A stretch of 64,000 nt of DNA from Cellulosilyticum sp. (GCA_015058045.1 SVDC01000020.1:1-64000), one strand, 5' to 3'; shown: positions 51,900-61,414, numbered from the stretch's first letter. Notes: a model not told the origin generated them from the letters alone. Program-made: numbers and translations.

Positions 51900-53120
51900 T
51901 TAATCTATGCCTACTTTCCTAGCCTCTATTTTTTCGTAAACGACGGAAACAATCCATGTTATAATGGGATTTATACTTATTCCTAACAGTGCAAAGAGTA
52001 GGATTGAAATCTTTGTTGCTTTTTTCCGGGTATTTATTATATTCTTTAAAGACACCCATGTAAATGGCGTGAATATTCCAAATAATAATACAGACCATAC
52101 CAATGGTGTATAGGACATCATTTGAATTGGAACTACTGTAAGACTAGCTATTATTCCTGCTATACCCATTAATATTGCACAAGTACGCATAGGACGTTTA
52201 ACCATATATAATGGGATTAAAAAACTTCTCCAAAGTGATCCAGTCTGTGCACCTCCACAAAAAGTACCGATGATATTTCTTATACATACAACCATAAAAG
52301 ATTGAGGGATATCCATATACTCTTTTTCTTCGTTTCTTTCATAGCTTGCTTCTCTAATAGTTTGGATTGATACAGTATCTATAGTCCATAATAGTATAAT
52401 AAAAAATGCAAAAGGAATTGTCTTTATAATGGTGATAAAATTGAGCCCAAATCCAATCCCCCACATTTCATTCCACCAATAGACGGGACTCAAATTCAAA
52501 CTCACATTTACTGGTACTATCTTATAACCTAAACCGAATAATGCTGGAATGACAAATGCTACTAGGGAAAAAATCGGAATAACTAGCCAGTTTTTTTGAT
52601 AGTATTGCAGAAGGATATAAATTATAATAAGAACTACTATCAAAATCCAAAATACCTGTTGTTCCTGAGCAAAAAAAGAATATAATTTACTTGCTGACAT
52701 CCAAATACCAGAAACACCGAAAGTAAGCGTAATACTTGTCTTACAAGTAAAGCCAGCTAAATTTACTAAACGATTAAATAGTCCTATTTTGATTATCACA
52801 ACACCAACTATACCAACTGTCATTCCCAATATGAGTGGATGGACGCCAAATATTGACATAGCAGGAATCATAACAACAAGTGGTGCCAGTGTTCCTACTG
52901 GCGCCGCACTTGGATATAAGCAAGCTGTAATAAGGGTAATGATACTTCCTATTAGTATTTCAATTCTTACATTTTCCAAAACAAAATAAGGATGTGTAAT
53001 TAAAAGTTCCTGGGCCCATACCATAGCAAATGAAGAAACAAGAGCAATTTTTCCTATGAGTCCAGATAGTGCTGGAACAAAATCTTTATAACATAGGTTC
53101 ATTTTTGTAATTCTCTTCAT
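51900..53120 (-). CDS. Membrane permease-like protein (DUF3360/NCS2-SulP-like)
   Basis: 406 residues with about ten hydrophobic helices. The N-terminal region (LYPSAAPVGTLAPLVVMIPAMSIFGVHPL) and a central GxFCGGAQTGSLWRS segment recall SLC26/NCS2-fold transporters, and I think of DUF3360, but this is from memory. No transport substrate can be assigned. It begins 4 bp after the DUF4914 stop, so the two are co-transcribed. Confidence 0.5.
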   Translation of the reverse strand: MKRITKMNLCYKDFVPALSGLIGKIALVSSFAMVWAQELLITHPYFVLENVRIEILIGSIITLITACLYPSAAPVGTLAPLVVMIPAMSIFGVHPLILGMTVGIVGVVIIKIGLFNRLVNLAGFTCKTSITLTFGVSGIWMSASKLYSFFAQEQQVFWILIVVLIIIYILLQYYQKNWLVIPIFSLVAFVIPALFGLGYKIVPVNVSLNLSPVYWWNEMWGIGFGLNFITIIKTIPFAFFIILLWTIDTVSIQTIREASYERNEEKEYMDIPQSFMVVCIRNIIGTFCGGAQTGSLWRSFLIPLYMVKRPMRTCAILMGIAGIIASLTVVPIQMMSYTPLVWSVLLFGIFTPFTWVSLKNIINTRKKATKISILLFALLGISINPIITWIVSVVYEKIEARKVGID

Positions 53121-53124
53121 CTTA

Positions 53125-55002
53125 CTAATACCTCATTGGAATTAAATCCATATAGTCTTCAACTGTTGCTCCTTTAAAAAACATCTCTATAATCTGTCTG
53201 CCTAATGGATTAAGGCTATCTGTATCATACTTTTTCAGCTCCCCAGCAAAAAAGTCTATTAGAATTTTCGCTCCAGCATCATACCCCTCTATTCCCACCT
53301 CTTTTTGCATTTCAGTTTGTAAAAATGCTTTTCTTATATACTGCCCATCAATCTTTAATGACTCCAAACCAAATCCTAGAAGTGAACAACGTGCTTCGAC
53401 TAAATGTTCTGGTTTAAATTTTGCACTTCCTCTACGTGCAATACACTCTCTTGCAACCCATTGTGGCATAAAGCTTACCTCATATGCCCCAATATGTTGA
53501 TTTGGGATTAATACATATCGTGTTTTACTTGAATTTACAATTTGCTCTAATAAAAGATTGGCTTGTTTTACCCTTTTTCCTGTTGCAAATGGCCAATACG
53601 AACCCACACCTTCACTGGTCATTTCTGCCGTATCAATAATGCTAGGATTATTAAATCCTCTTGGTGCTACTAAGCGCCATAACCAAGCTAAAGCAGGAGG
53701 AAGCACATGAAAAATACCCATAATACCGTATGATGGATTTTCCTTTGTACAGGCTGGTGTACGTACACCAAAACTTCTTACATCTACCTCTACAGGCAGA
53801 TCAATCGCATTGGTTACAAGTCTCCTTGGTAAAATGACACGAGGATTAGGACATGGCTTGCCATCACTATCTAAAGTATGTTCCCATGCAAGACATGTCG
53901 CATTAGGAACTGCTTGAAGGTTCAAGAAGATCAGTGGTTCTAAAGGTTGAGTCAATATCGCTTCATAATTGGGCGAGCTTCCATATCTTGTGATATTATC
54001 TAATCTTAAAAACCATGCAGATTCAGCATCTTTTACAACTAATTTTTCACTTTCATTTTGAATCGCTGGATGACACAAAGCCATATCATCTGTTACAGGA
54101 AGGAGTTCGCAGGCTTCATTGAGTACAATATAATTTTTTTCTCCAGTCACTGTATTTTTACCTAAAACAATCCTACCATCCATTTCCTTATGGATTGCTT
54201 CAATCATCTCACTCTTTCCACCACCTGAAGCCCCTTCGTGCATAATCACAACTTCATTATCATATGGCGTAATCACTTTTACCGTTGAAGCATGAGCCGT
54301 TACCCATCCCTCTTCCTCTCCAATATTAAGGAGTACACCATATATGCCTTTTTTAGCGCTTGGACCAGGGTAAAGATTATAAGCATACACTTCATGAATG
54401 GCCTCTAAACGATTATGAATCACAATTTGCTTCCCTTCAAAATGAGTATGCCTAAATGGTGGTGCTAAGAAAATGATGGCACGTGGGTTAAAATGATCTA
54501 GAACCTCATCTATATTTAAAAATCCTTGTAAATCTGCAAGCCCAGCAGCAAAAAAGCCAGCATTGGATGGTGCAATTAATACTGAATCATAGCCATATTC
54601 AAGACCTCCTGATTTAAATGGTAGGAAAATAAGTTCTTGTTTTTTTAACCACTCAAATGTTTCAGTTCTAACAGACTCAAAACTTTTATTATAAACATCT
54701 TCATATCTAGGTTTATCTGTCTCTTTTTGATCTGCAACAAGTAAACAATCAGGATCTCTTCTTCTCATATAATCATCTACATAATTTACAACAGCTCCAT
54801 TTTTACACTTTGTAACTGTTGCTTCTAGCACATTGCCAATACCTTCAACCTCATAAGATACATCAAAAACTGTATTGGTATCATTACCCATTGTAAGCTT
54901 AAATAATTCCGTTCTTGTTTTGGGAACAATCACACCTTTTGAGCTTTCAAGTATTTCCATTACATATTCTGGTAAGTTCATTCTATATAGATATTCCTGC
55001 AT
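53125..55002 (-). CDS. DUF4914 family P-loop protein (PEPCK/HprK-like)
   Basis: 625 residues, soluble. A P-loop GASGGGKSEM near residue 258 resembles those of HprK and PEP carboxykinase rather than common kinases. Other conserved-looking stretches are FLAPPFRHTHFEGKQIVIHNR and VGSYWPFATGKRVKQANLL. I recognise the family as DUF4914, which has no known reaction. It is followed at 4 bp by a membrane permease-like gene, so it may phosphorylate or activate a substrate brought in by it. It starts 52 bp after the broken purE. Confidence 0.75.
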   Translation of the reverse strand: MQEYLYRMNLPEYVMEILESSKGVIVPKTRTELFKLTMGNDTNTVFDVSYEVEGIGNVLEATVTKCKNGAVVNYVDDYMRRRDPDCLLVADQKETDKPRYEDVYNKSFESVRTETFEWLKKQELIFLPFKSGGLEYGYDSVLIAPSNAGFFAAGLADLQGFLNIDEVLDHFNPRAIIFLAPPFRHTHFEGKQIVIHNRLEAIHEVYAYNLYPGPSAKKGIYGVLLNIGEEEGWVTAHASTVKVITPYDNEVVIMHEGASGGGKSEMIEAIHKEMDGRIVLGKNTVTGEKNYIVLNEACELLPVTDDMALCHPAIQNESEKLVVKDAESAWFLRLDNITRYGSSPNYEAILTQPLEPLIFLNLQAVPNATCLAWEHTLDSDGKPCPNPRVILPRRLVTNAIDLPVEVDVRSFGVRTPACTKENPSYGIMGIFHVLPPALAWLWRLVAPRGFNNPSIIDTAEMTSEGVGSYWPFATGKRVKQANLLLEQIVNSSKTRYVLIPNQHIGAYEVSFMPQWVARECIARRGSAKFKPEHLVEARCSLLGFGLESLKIDGQYIRKAFLQTEMQKEVGIEGYDAGAKILIDFFAGELKKYDTDSLNPLGRQIIEMFFKGATVEDYMDLIPMRY

Positions 55003-55054
55003 ATCTATTCCCCCTTAATCTCATTTTTAATTTGGACTATTTATCAAAATGTGT

Positions 55055-55457
55055 TTACATTTTCCACCAAAGTTCAACTTGCATTTTTTCATCTTTTTCT
55101 TCAACTTCGCGAGCCATCTTCTCTTTAACCTTGGAAAGTTTACTGGCAATACTCTCTTCGTATACACCTAATATCTGTGCTGCAAGATGATTTGCAAGGA
55201 ATACCTATTACAGGAAGCGTCGTATGTGCTGCAATAACACCTGCAAGATGTGCTGCCATTCCTGCTACTGCAATAATAACACCAAATCCATTCTCACGCG
55301 CTTTTGTAGCAAACTCACAAGCCATCTCTGGCGTTCGATGCGCACTCATAACATGTACTTCTACAGGTATTTCATATAATTTCAGGCTACTAATTGCCCC
55401 TTTGACAATAGGTAAATCACTATCACTTCCCATAATGACTGCTACTTTTTTGTTCAT
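55055..55457 (-). pseudogene. purE: Broken purE (N5-CAIR mutase) with internal deletion
   Basis: The frame starts at ATG 55457 (AAAGG upstream) and encodes residues 1-89 of PurE, with GSDSD, SAHRTPE and GMAAHLAG intact up to PVIGIPCK. The reading frame then changes and stops at 55140. In the next frame the same DNA continues as NHLAAQILGVYEESIASKL and ends WWKM at 55055, a normal PurE C-terminus. The stretch between, which in PurE holds the GLDALLSTVQMP region and the following strand (about 36 to 38 residues), is missing. So an out-of-frame deletion of about 110 bp has destroyed the gene. It is apart from other purine genes, so an intact copy probably exists elsewhere. Confidence 0.85.
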
Positions 55458-55493
55458 ATAATACCTTTTTAATAAAAATTTAAAAATGCATAT

Positions 55494-55531
55494 AAAAAAG
55501 CCGATACCCATGAAAACTTGGATATCGGCTT
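55494..55531 (-). terminator. Terminator of the DUF2294 gene
   Basis: AAGCCGATA pairs with TATCGGCTT across about 16 bases, followed by TTTTTTAT on the minus strand. It lies 23 bp past the DUF2294 stop codon. Confidence 0.75.
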
Positions 55532-55553
55532 ACTTACAACTTGAAATAATCTT

Positions 55554-55937
55554 TCACTTTGTATTGTCTTCCGTTATTGATTTTATATATTCTTCTAGAT
55601 TTCTATCTACAGTAATGGCTATTATTTTTTCACCAGTCTTCGTACTAATATCAGAATGGGTGCTGACTACGGCTACATCCATAACATCCATTATCAATGT
55701 TTCCAAATATCCTCTCCCACCTTCAAATAAAGAAGTACGAACCTTTTTAAATAATTCAATACCTTGCGGATTATCAGTTAGTTTTTGTTCAGAAGGACTT
55801 AGGAATCCTATTAATCTCACAAAAATCATATCATTAATGATGTATGTTTTGATTATCTTAGGACCTCTTCCCATATACTCAACCTCAAACTTACTCACTA
55901 TTTCACTGATTTTGGCCTCCAATTGACCTTTTGTCAT
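55554..55937 (-). CDS. DUF2294 family protein
   Basis: 127 residues from ATG at 55937 (GGCGGTGGTAAG before it); the frame opens 11 codons earlier. The sequence KFEVEYMGRGPKIIKTYIINDMIFVRLIGFLSPSEQKL is typical of DUF2294, small cytoplasmic proteins of unknown function sometimes named Na-translocating decarboxylase-like without support. It stands between the H-NOX chemoreceptor gene and the broken purE. Confidence 0.8.
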   Translation of the reverse strand: MTKGQLEAKISEIVSKFEVEYMGRGPKIIKTYIINDMIFVRLIGFLSPSEQKLTDNPQGIELFKKVRTSLFEGGRGYLETLIMDVMDVAVVSTHSDISTKTGEKIIAITVDRNLEEYIKSITEDNTK

Positions 55938-56151
55938 CTTACCACCGCCTACATAAATAAATATTATCATTATTTTTCGACAGTGTCAATTTTAAATTTT
56001 CTAATTATTATATTTATACCCCACAATGCTAGTTACTTCAAAAATGGTATCTACTATAACTTTCATATGAACTGTTTTATTCACAATAAAATAGTTCATA
56101 CTTATATCCCTTTATGTAACGAATTTATATCATCTATAAAAAACTTATGGA

Positions 56152-57951
56152 TTAAATCTGATGACGTTCTAAATCCTTTTGAAAGCTTGTTGAAATATCT
56201 TTAAAAGATTGTATGTTATCCATCAGTGAATTTATTTCATGTGAGTAATTAATTATATTCGCACTCACTTCTTCAGATGAAGCCGAATTTTCTTCCGCTA
56301 TAGCAGCCAATGCCTCTACATTTACTGAAGCATTCTCAATACTGTCAACTTGCTTTGTTAAATTAGTAATCATTTCAAGTATGGAATTCGATACACTATG
56401 TATGGATTTATTGGCCTCAAAACTAATGTTTTTTACAGCCTCTAAATTTCGGGTCTCATTTTCTAGATTTAAGTATTCCTTTTGTATCGTCTCAATAAAC
56501 ACCTTAATTTCAGATATAAAAATTCCTAAATTTTTATTTACTTCTTGTACAGCCGCTTTAGATTGCTCTGCTAATTTTCTTATAGATTCAGCTACAACTG
56601 CAAAACCTCTTCCATTTTCTCCTGCTCTAGCTGCCTCAATAGACGCATTAAGTGCAAGTAGATTTGTTTCTTCCGCTATTTGCGATACAATGGTTATAAT
56701 GGCTGTCATATCCAACACCTTATTTTCTAAGTATCTTCCTTTTTCTCGTATCTTATCAAATTCACCTAATGTATTAACAATATAATTACTTGTATTTTTT
56801 ACACCTTCATAACTATTATTTACTTTTACTAATACATTTTCAAGTTCTTCTTTATTTTCATGTTCATGCTTTACAATAATTCTAAGTGCATCACTATTTT
56901 GATTAAGTACATTAGCCGCTTCCTCTGTATTCTTAGCTTGTTGTATCGCACCTTCAGCTACTTGTTCTACTACTTCAGATATATCACTAGAAGTTCTTTT
57001 CATCTCATCGGAGATATCATTAAGGGCATTTGTAAAAGATGTCATTTCATCAACTACACTCTTAATACCTGTAAACTCCTTACGATTAAGTGCTTTATAT
57101 TTATTGAATAGCCCATGTATTTCTTCAAAAAAGTCTCTCGTCTTTATTTCACCATATGTACTAAATTCATTTTTAAGCATCATATCCAATTCTTCTTGAA
57201 TGACTTGTTTAGGCCTTAATAGTAAACTCGTACCTACTCCACTAAATACAGCTGCCAATCCTCCTATAAGTAGTCCTTTATACCATAAAGTAGATCCTAA
57301 TATTGGTATAGTCATCATTATCGTAAAAAGTGCTGTAAATAAAGCATTTTTTATAGGAATGCTTTTTATAAATCCTAGAGATAAAATATTATTAGCTAAG
57401 TACGTCTTTTTAAAATAAATTTCATTTTGAAAAGTAATCTTTAGTACCATGGCGTTATTATTTCTTTCTACTTCTTGTACTTTAGGCTGTTCCTTAAAAT
57501 GCTTCATAGCCCCTTCAAAGAGCCCAAAGAAATAATCAAACATTGCTCTTTCAGACTGATAGGTTAATAGTGCTTCATGCGCTGATATAGCTTTTATCTG
57601 TACAAGAGGCGGCTTTGCCCCCTTAAATTTTTTAGTCATAATAACATGAACATCAAAGAGTGCTCTTAAAAATGAAAATAGGTTTTTAGTTTTAAAAAAA
57701 GAAGGAAACTCCTTATGAAATACCTTAATATTTTCTAAACCTATTATCCTCCATAAATCTTTTTCTACAATATGTTCTTTTGCTGCAATATATTGTATCA
57801 CTTTAAAAATTTGTTCATCTTCTACGGTTTCTATAGGTGAAAATATCTTATCTTTATTCCATCCCACCGTCCGCATTGCTTCATTTACATGTTCATCACC
57901 ATATAAATTTTTACAAGTCTTAATCCAAGTAGCAACAACTGTCCCCTTCAT
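56152..57951 (-). CDS. H-NOX domain chemoreceptor
   Basis: 599 residues from ATG at 57951 (AAAGGA upstream); a GTG opens the frame six codons earlier. Residues 1-185 are a heme-nitric oxide/oxygen-binding domain. Numbering matches the Thermoanaerobacter (Tt) H-NOX exactly: proximal ligand His102, Pro115, Y-x-S-x-R at 131-135, and the distal O2-pocket residues Trp9, Asn74 and Tyr140. Two membrane helices (about 198-245) follow, then a coiled signalling domain with the receptor tip [21 protein letters not shown]. The sensor therefore lies in the cytoplasm before the helices. The Tyr-Trp-Asn set implies O2 binding, so this is a likely oxygen taxis receptor of an anaerobe. It is monocistronic. 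Confidence 0.93.
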   Translation of the reverse strand: MKGTVVATWIKTCKNLYGDEHVNEAMRTVGWNKDKIFSPIETVEDEQIFKVIQYIAAKEHIVEKDLWRIIGLENIKVFHKEFPSFFKTKNLFSFLRALFDVHVIMTKKFKGAKPPLVQIKAISAHEALLTYQSERAMFDYFFGLFEGAMKHFKEQPKVQEVERNNNAMVLKITFQNEIYFKKTYLANNILSLGFIKSIPIKNALFTALFTIMMTIPILGSTLWYKGLLIGGLAAVFSGVGTSLLLRPKQVIQEELDMMLKNEFSTYGEIKTRDFFEEIHGLFNKYKALNRKEFTGIKSVVDEMTSFTNALNDISDEMKRTSSDISEVVEQVAEGAIQQAKNTEEAANVLNQNSDALRIIVKHEHENKEELENVLVKVNNSYEGVKNTSNYIVNTLGEFDKIREKGRYLENKVLDMTAIITIVSQIAEETNLLALNASIEAARAGENGRGFAVVAESIRKLAEQSKAAVQEVNKNLGIFISEIKVFIETIQKEYLNLENETRNLEAVKNISFEANKSIHSVSNSILEMITNLTKQVDSIENASVNVEALAAIAEENSASSEEVSANIINYSHEINSLMDNIQSFKDISTSFQKDLERHQI

Positions 57952-58514
57952 CTTTACACATCCTTTCACTCTTACTAGTGTTATTTATATTCATTTACTT
58001 TGCTTTCACATCAACACTTCTAATAATATGATTGCTATATTACAGATATTTATTATTTACCACCTATATATATCAATATCATTTATATTCAAATTCTTTA
58101 TTGTATAAATTCATTTAACTTTTATTTACTTTAAAGATAAAACACATATTTGCCAAAAGAACTTGTATAAGATAGCAATACATTAAGAGGGAAAATAGAA
58201 CTGTTTCTCCTAGTTACATCTATTAATTAAATCTATTCTATCATATTAAAAAGATTCTAACAATTAAAACCTCATCCAGTTGCCTTTTACTACTATCACT
58301 TTTTTCTTCTCTCATATATAAGATCCATCATATCATTATAACTTTATGTACCGAATGATTTATTATGAAAGTTAAAAAAAGCCAGTAACTCTTAAGGTTA
58401 CCAGCTCTATGTATTATTGAGTTTACTCGAGTATGGAACATATTAGGATTGTACTTTCTACTATATAAAAGTACACTCACACATAAAACTATTCAATATA
58501 CTTAATGTATCTAC
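57952..58514. other. AT-rich intergenic region
   Basis: 560 bp upstream of the H-NOX receptor. Apart from the terminator at 58374-58404 I see only AT-rich DNA with no credible gene; the longest open stretches are below 15 codons with a start. I did not find a convincing flagellar-type (sigma-D) promoter for the receptor. Confidence 0.5.
58374..58404 (-). terminator. Terminator of the 141-residue orphan gene
   Basis: GCTGGTAAC and GTTACTGGC pair on the minus strand with two G-U pairs, followed by TTTTTTTAA. It is about 110 bp past the orphan gene's stop codon. Confidence 0.65.
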
Positions 58515-58940
58515 TTAAAAGATAATATCAAATTTAATCTCATCCTTTTTAATCTCATTGAATTTAACTGACCTTGATTTATGAAAATTATACTTTCTAT
58601 CTATTTTTTTCTTTAACATCCCTTTTTGATACTCTTCCATAACATAATATCCTAATGATTGATCAAATTGAATTTCTTCTCCAAAACCAATCTCTAGAGA
58701 AATCTTGCCATTATAGCTTGTGTAAAGATCGCTATTAACTATATAACACTTGGCATCTTCTGTTTTATCTTCATACCTTTTAGAAAGTAAAAAATCCACT
58801 TTCCATGTATTATTATCCTTGTAGTTGGCTCCCATAAAGACTAAAATTTTCAGTCCCTCTCTACTGATTAACACCAAATCTCCAATATTACAACACTTAT
58901 CCTTTAATATATCAACACACTCATCTATTCTAAATACCAT
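58515..58940 (-). CDS. Hypothetical protein, 141 residues
   Basis: 141 residues from ATG at 58940 (GGGGGATAGTATT before it); five more codons are open upstream. I do not recognise the family. It is soluble, rich in Lys, Asp and Tyr, and largely beta-stranded in appearance, with two adjacent Cys (KCCNIGDLVLISREG) near residue 17. No signal peptide or membrane helix is seen. The strong ribosome binding site and terminator support a real gene. Confidence 0.6.
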   Translation of the reverse strand: MVFRIDECVDILKDKCCNIGDLVLISREGLKILVFMGANYKDNNTWKVDFLLSKRYEDKTEDAKCYIVNSDLYTSYNGKISLEIGFGEEIQFDQSLGYYVMEEYQKGMLKKKIDRKYNFHKSRSVKFNEIKKDEIKFDIIF

Positions 58941-59141
58941 AATACTATCCCCCACTATTACTTTACGATAATACTATGTTTCTATAATCCATTTTATGAA
59001 TGATAGTTTTGCTACTTTATTTATATGTACTCATCATTAATATCAATATCTACTATATATACGCAAGATAAATCTATAAAATACAATAAGTGTAGCTGCC
59101 TTATCAGATATACTGACTTAACAACTACACTTTTATTGTAC

Positions 59142-59192
59142 AAAAAGCGTTATTGAAGTAAACTTTCTTGTGCAACACTTTCAATAACGCTA
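59142..59192 (-). terminator. Terminator of the rubredoxin gene
   Basis: Arms of 14 bp (AGCGTTATTGAA with a one-base bulge) pair around a 20-base loop, followed by TTTTTG on the minus strand. It is about 38 bp past the rubredoxin stop codon. A second, weaker hairpin (AAGTGTAG/CTACACTT) lies at about 59087-59132. Confidence 0.7.
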
Positions 59193-59229
59193 TCTTATTG
59201 TCATCGTATTTACTTAAATAGATGATGAA

Positions 59230-59385
59230 TTATTCTTCTGGTTGAAAATTATCTTTATCTAAGCCACACACTGGACAAGTCCAGTCATCTGGGAGGTCCT
59301 CCCAAGCTGTGCCAGGTGCTATTCCATTATCTGGATCACCTACTTCTGGATCATAGATATAACCACATACACAAACATAATTCAT
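59230..59385 (-). CDS. Rubredoxin
   Basis: 51 residues, with the iron site CVCGYIYDP (Cys5... wait for the second knuckle) and CPVCGLDK (Cys37, Cys40). The first knuckle is C5-V-C7-G, one residue shorter than the usual C-x-x-C-G: a reading of the sequence gives [17 protein letters not shown]. The rest ([13 protein letters not shown]) is standard. The start has AAAGGGGG upstream. It carries single electrons to superoxide reductase or flavodiiron proteins, both of which are encoded nearby, and it lies 200 bp after the flavodiiron gene with its own terminator. The shortened knuckle is worth rechecking, because Cys3-spaced sites are unusual. Confidence 0.9.
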   Translation of the reverse strand: MNYVCVCGYIYDPEVGDPDNGIAPGTAWEDLPDDWTCPVCGLDKDNFQPEE

Positions 59386-59585
59386 ACTATATACCCCCTT
59401 TTAATTATGATTTCCAAAGAATATGTAAATTGCAGTATGCATAAACTTTTGTTCTATACTACTAACATCCCCTTTCGTACTAATTTAATTTTATATCAAA
59501 CCTCTTATTGCTTTTACCTATTTTTAGGCAATACCAAAGCAAATGTAAGGCGGATATACTAACCTTTTAAGCATTCAGTCCCATT

Positions 59586-61382
59586 TTATTTCTTATCTAG
59601 GGGTTCAAAATCAGCCACACCATGCTTGCATATAGGACAAATAAAGTCCTCTGGTAATTCATCCCCTTCATAAATAAAGCCGCAAATCTTGCAAACAAAC
59701 CCTTTTTTCACCTCTGTCTGCACAGCAGGCTTTACATGATTTTGATAATAGGTATAGGTCATGGTTTCTTTTTCACTCACACTCTTTAACTCTGTGATGG
59801 AACATATAAACATGCCATGAGTATCTAAATCAACGTATTGCTCAACCTTTAATGAAATGAGTGCATTAATGTAATGAGATAATACAGCAAGACCATTTCC
59901 TGAACGATAAAAAGAAATATCAGTAAATTTATTTATATTACGCCCACTCTGGAAACCAAAATTCTCAAAAATACTGAAGGGTGCTTCTGTTGATAAGCAA
60001 TTAATATTAAGTTTGCCACTTTGCCTGATCATATGATATGAATAACTCTCTTTATTAATGGTAACTGCAATACGATTAGGACTATTAGTCACTTGAGAAA
60101 CTGTATTAACAATAAGGCCATTATCCTTCTTTCCATCATTACAAGTTACGACATATAGCCCATAACCAATCTTAAATAAAGCAGATAGATCACCACTTTT
60201 TACTTTTCCGATAGATGCATCTTCATATTCTATACAAAGTTCTTTTGCCATTTCATCTATTTGTTTGGTGTTTTCCACTTTCATAGCAGACATAATAGAA
60301 ACAACCGTATCAATCCAAGTCATATTTTTGCAAGATGCCAACATTTCTTTCATAACAATTGCTGCTCTAGGTGCCCATGAGCCATTTTCAATAAATCCGA
60401 TAGTCCTATTTTGATAATTACGCTCAACCAAATGCTCTATAAATTGCTTCATAAACGGAAAGATATCCGCATTGTAGGTTGTTGTACCAAGAATAAGCTT
60501 GTTATATTTAAAGGCATCCTCTACTGCTTCAGCAAAATCTGTCCTTGCAAGATCACAAATTACAACCTTAGGACATCCATTAGTCCTAAGCTTTTCTGCA
60601 AGTAGCTCCACTGCTTTTTTGGTATGGCCATAAACTGAGGTGTACGCAATCATAACACCCTCAGATTCAGCTTGATATGAAGACCATGTATCATATAATC
60701 CCAAATAATGTGGTAAATTTTCTTTAAGTACCGGTCCATGTAATGGACAGATCATTTTAATCTCAAATTTTGAAATACTTTTCAATAAAGCTTGTACTTG
60801 CATACCATATTTGCCAATGACTCCAAAATAGTAACGACGTGCTTCACACTCCCACTCCTCTTCAAAATCTAGGGCACCAAATTTTCCAAATGCATCTGCT
60901 GAAAAAAGTACCTGATCTATGCTATCATAAGTAACCATGACTTCAGGCCAGTGAACCATGGGAGCAAAGGTAAAGGTTAACTGATGCTTTCCAAGAGAAA
61001 GTGTCTCCCCATTTTTAACAACCATTTTCTTTCCTTCAAAACTCGTACTAAAAAAATTTTCTAACATAGAAAACGTTTTTGCATTTGCAACAATGACCGT
61101 CTCAGGATAAACTTTCATAAAATTTATAATGTTTGCAGAATGATCTGGCTCCATATGATGGATAATCAAATAATCTGGCTTACGCCCTTGTAAAGATTCT
61201 TCTAGATTATCTAGCCATTGATGAGTAAATTTAGTATCCACAGTATCCATTACCGCAATCTTTTCATCAAGAATAATATATGAGTTATAGGCCATGCCAT
61301 TTGGCACAGCATACTGACCTTCAAATAAATCAATATTATGATCATTAACTCCTACGTAAATAATGTCTTCCGTAATTTTCAT
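59586..61382 (-). CDS. Flavodiiron protein with flavin reductase and rubredoxin domains
   Basis: 598 residues from ATG at 61382 (AAAGGGGGACTAT upstream). Residues 1-245 are the beta-lactamase-like diiron domain, with His76, Glu78 and Asp80 in HHMEPDHS, a His in MVHWPEVMV, an Asp in FSADAFG and a His in CPLHGPVLK. Residues 250-390 are a flavodoxin domain (IAYTSVYGHTKKAVE), about 400-545 a flavin reductase-like domain, and the last 45 residues a rubredoxin (CKICGFIYEG, CPICKHG). Flavodiiron proteins reduce O2 to water or NO to N2O. The added domains let one chain accept electrons without a separate rubredoxin. It is monocistronic, with a partial PerR/Fur-like box in front. Confidence 0.94.
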   Translation of the reverse strand: MKITEDIIYVGVNDHNIDLFEGQYAVPNGMAYNSYIILDEKIAVMDTVDTKFTHQWLDNLEESLQGRKPDYLIIHHMEPDHSANIINFMKVYPETVIVANAKTFSMLENFFSTSFEGKKMVVKNGETLSLGKHQLTFTFAPMVHWPEVMVTYDSIDQVLFSADAFGKFGALDFEEEWECEARRYYFGVIGKYGMQVQALLKSISKFEIKMICPLHGPVLKENLPHYLGLYDTWSSYQAESEGVMIAYTSVYGHTKKAVELLAEKLRTNGCPKVVICDLARTDFAEAVEDAFKYNKLILGTTTYNADIFPFMKQFIEHLVERNYQNRTIGFIENGSWAPRAAIVMKEMLASCKNMTWIDTVVSIMSAMKVENTKQIDEMAKELCIEYEDASIGKVKSGDLSALFKIGYGLYVVTCNDGKKDNGLIVNTVSQVTNSPNRIAVTINKESYSYHMIRQSGKLNINCLSTEAPFSIFENFGFQSGRNINKFTDISFYRSGNGLAVLSHYINALISLKVEQYVDLDTHGMFICSITELKSVSEKETMTYTYYQNHVKPAVQTEVKKGFVCKICGFIYEGDELPEDFICPICKHGVADFEPLDKK

Positions 61383-61399
61383 ATAGTCCCCCTTTAATT

Positions 61400-61414
61400 G
61401 TGTAATCATTATCA
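61400..61414 (-). promoter_or_regulatory. Partial PerR/Fur-like box before the flavodiiron gene
   Basis: On the minus strand TGATAATGATTACAC matches the left half and centre of the 7-1-7 Fur/PerR pattern (TGATAAT-N-ATTATCA) but only four of seven bases on the right. It lies 18 bp before the start codon. A peroxide- or iron-responsive repressor would suit the gene; the match is only suggestive. Confidence 0.3.

Noticed and set aside
55140..55511. A 123-residue open frame that could be called an intact short PurE
   Set aside because: Its last 15 or so residues do not match PurE, while the true C-terminus continues in another frame. It is part of a broken gene.
55486..55926. Plus-strand open frame of 146 codons opposite the DUF2294 gene
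   Set aside because: The minus-strand frame matches a known family and has a terminator. The plus-strand frame is its shadow.
56068..56102. Palindromic ATGAACT...AGTTCAT stretch after the H-NOX gene as a terminator
   Set aside because: The stem is AT-rich with mismatches and no T run follows, so I do not list it as a terminator.
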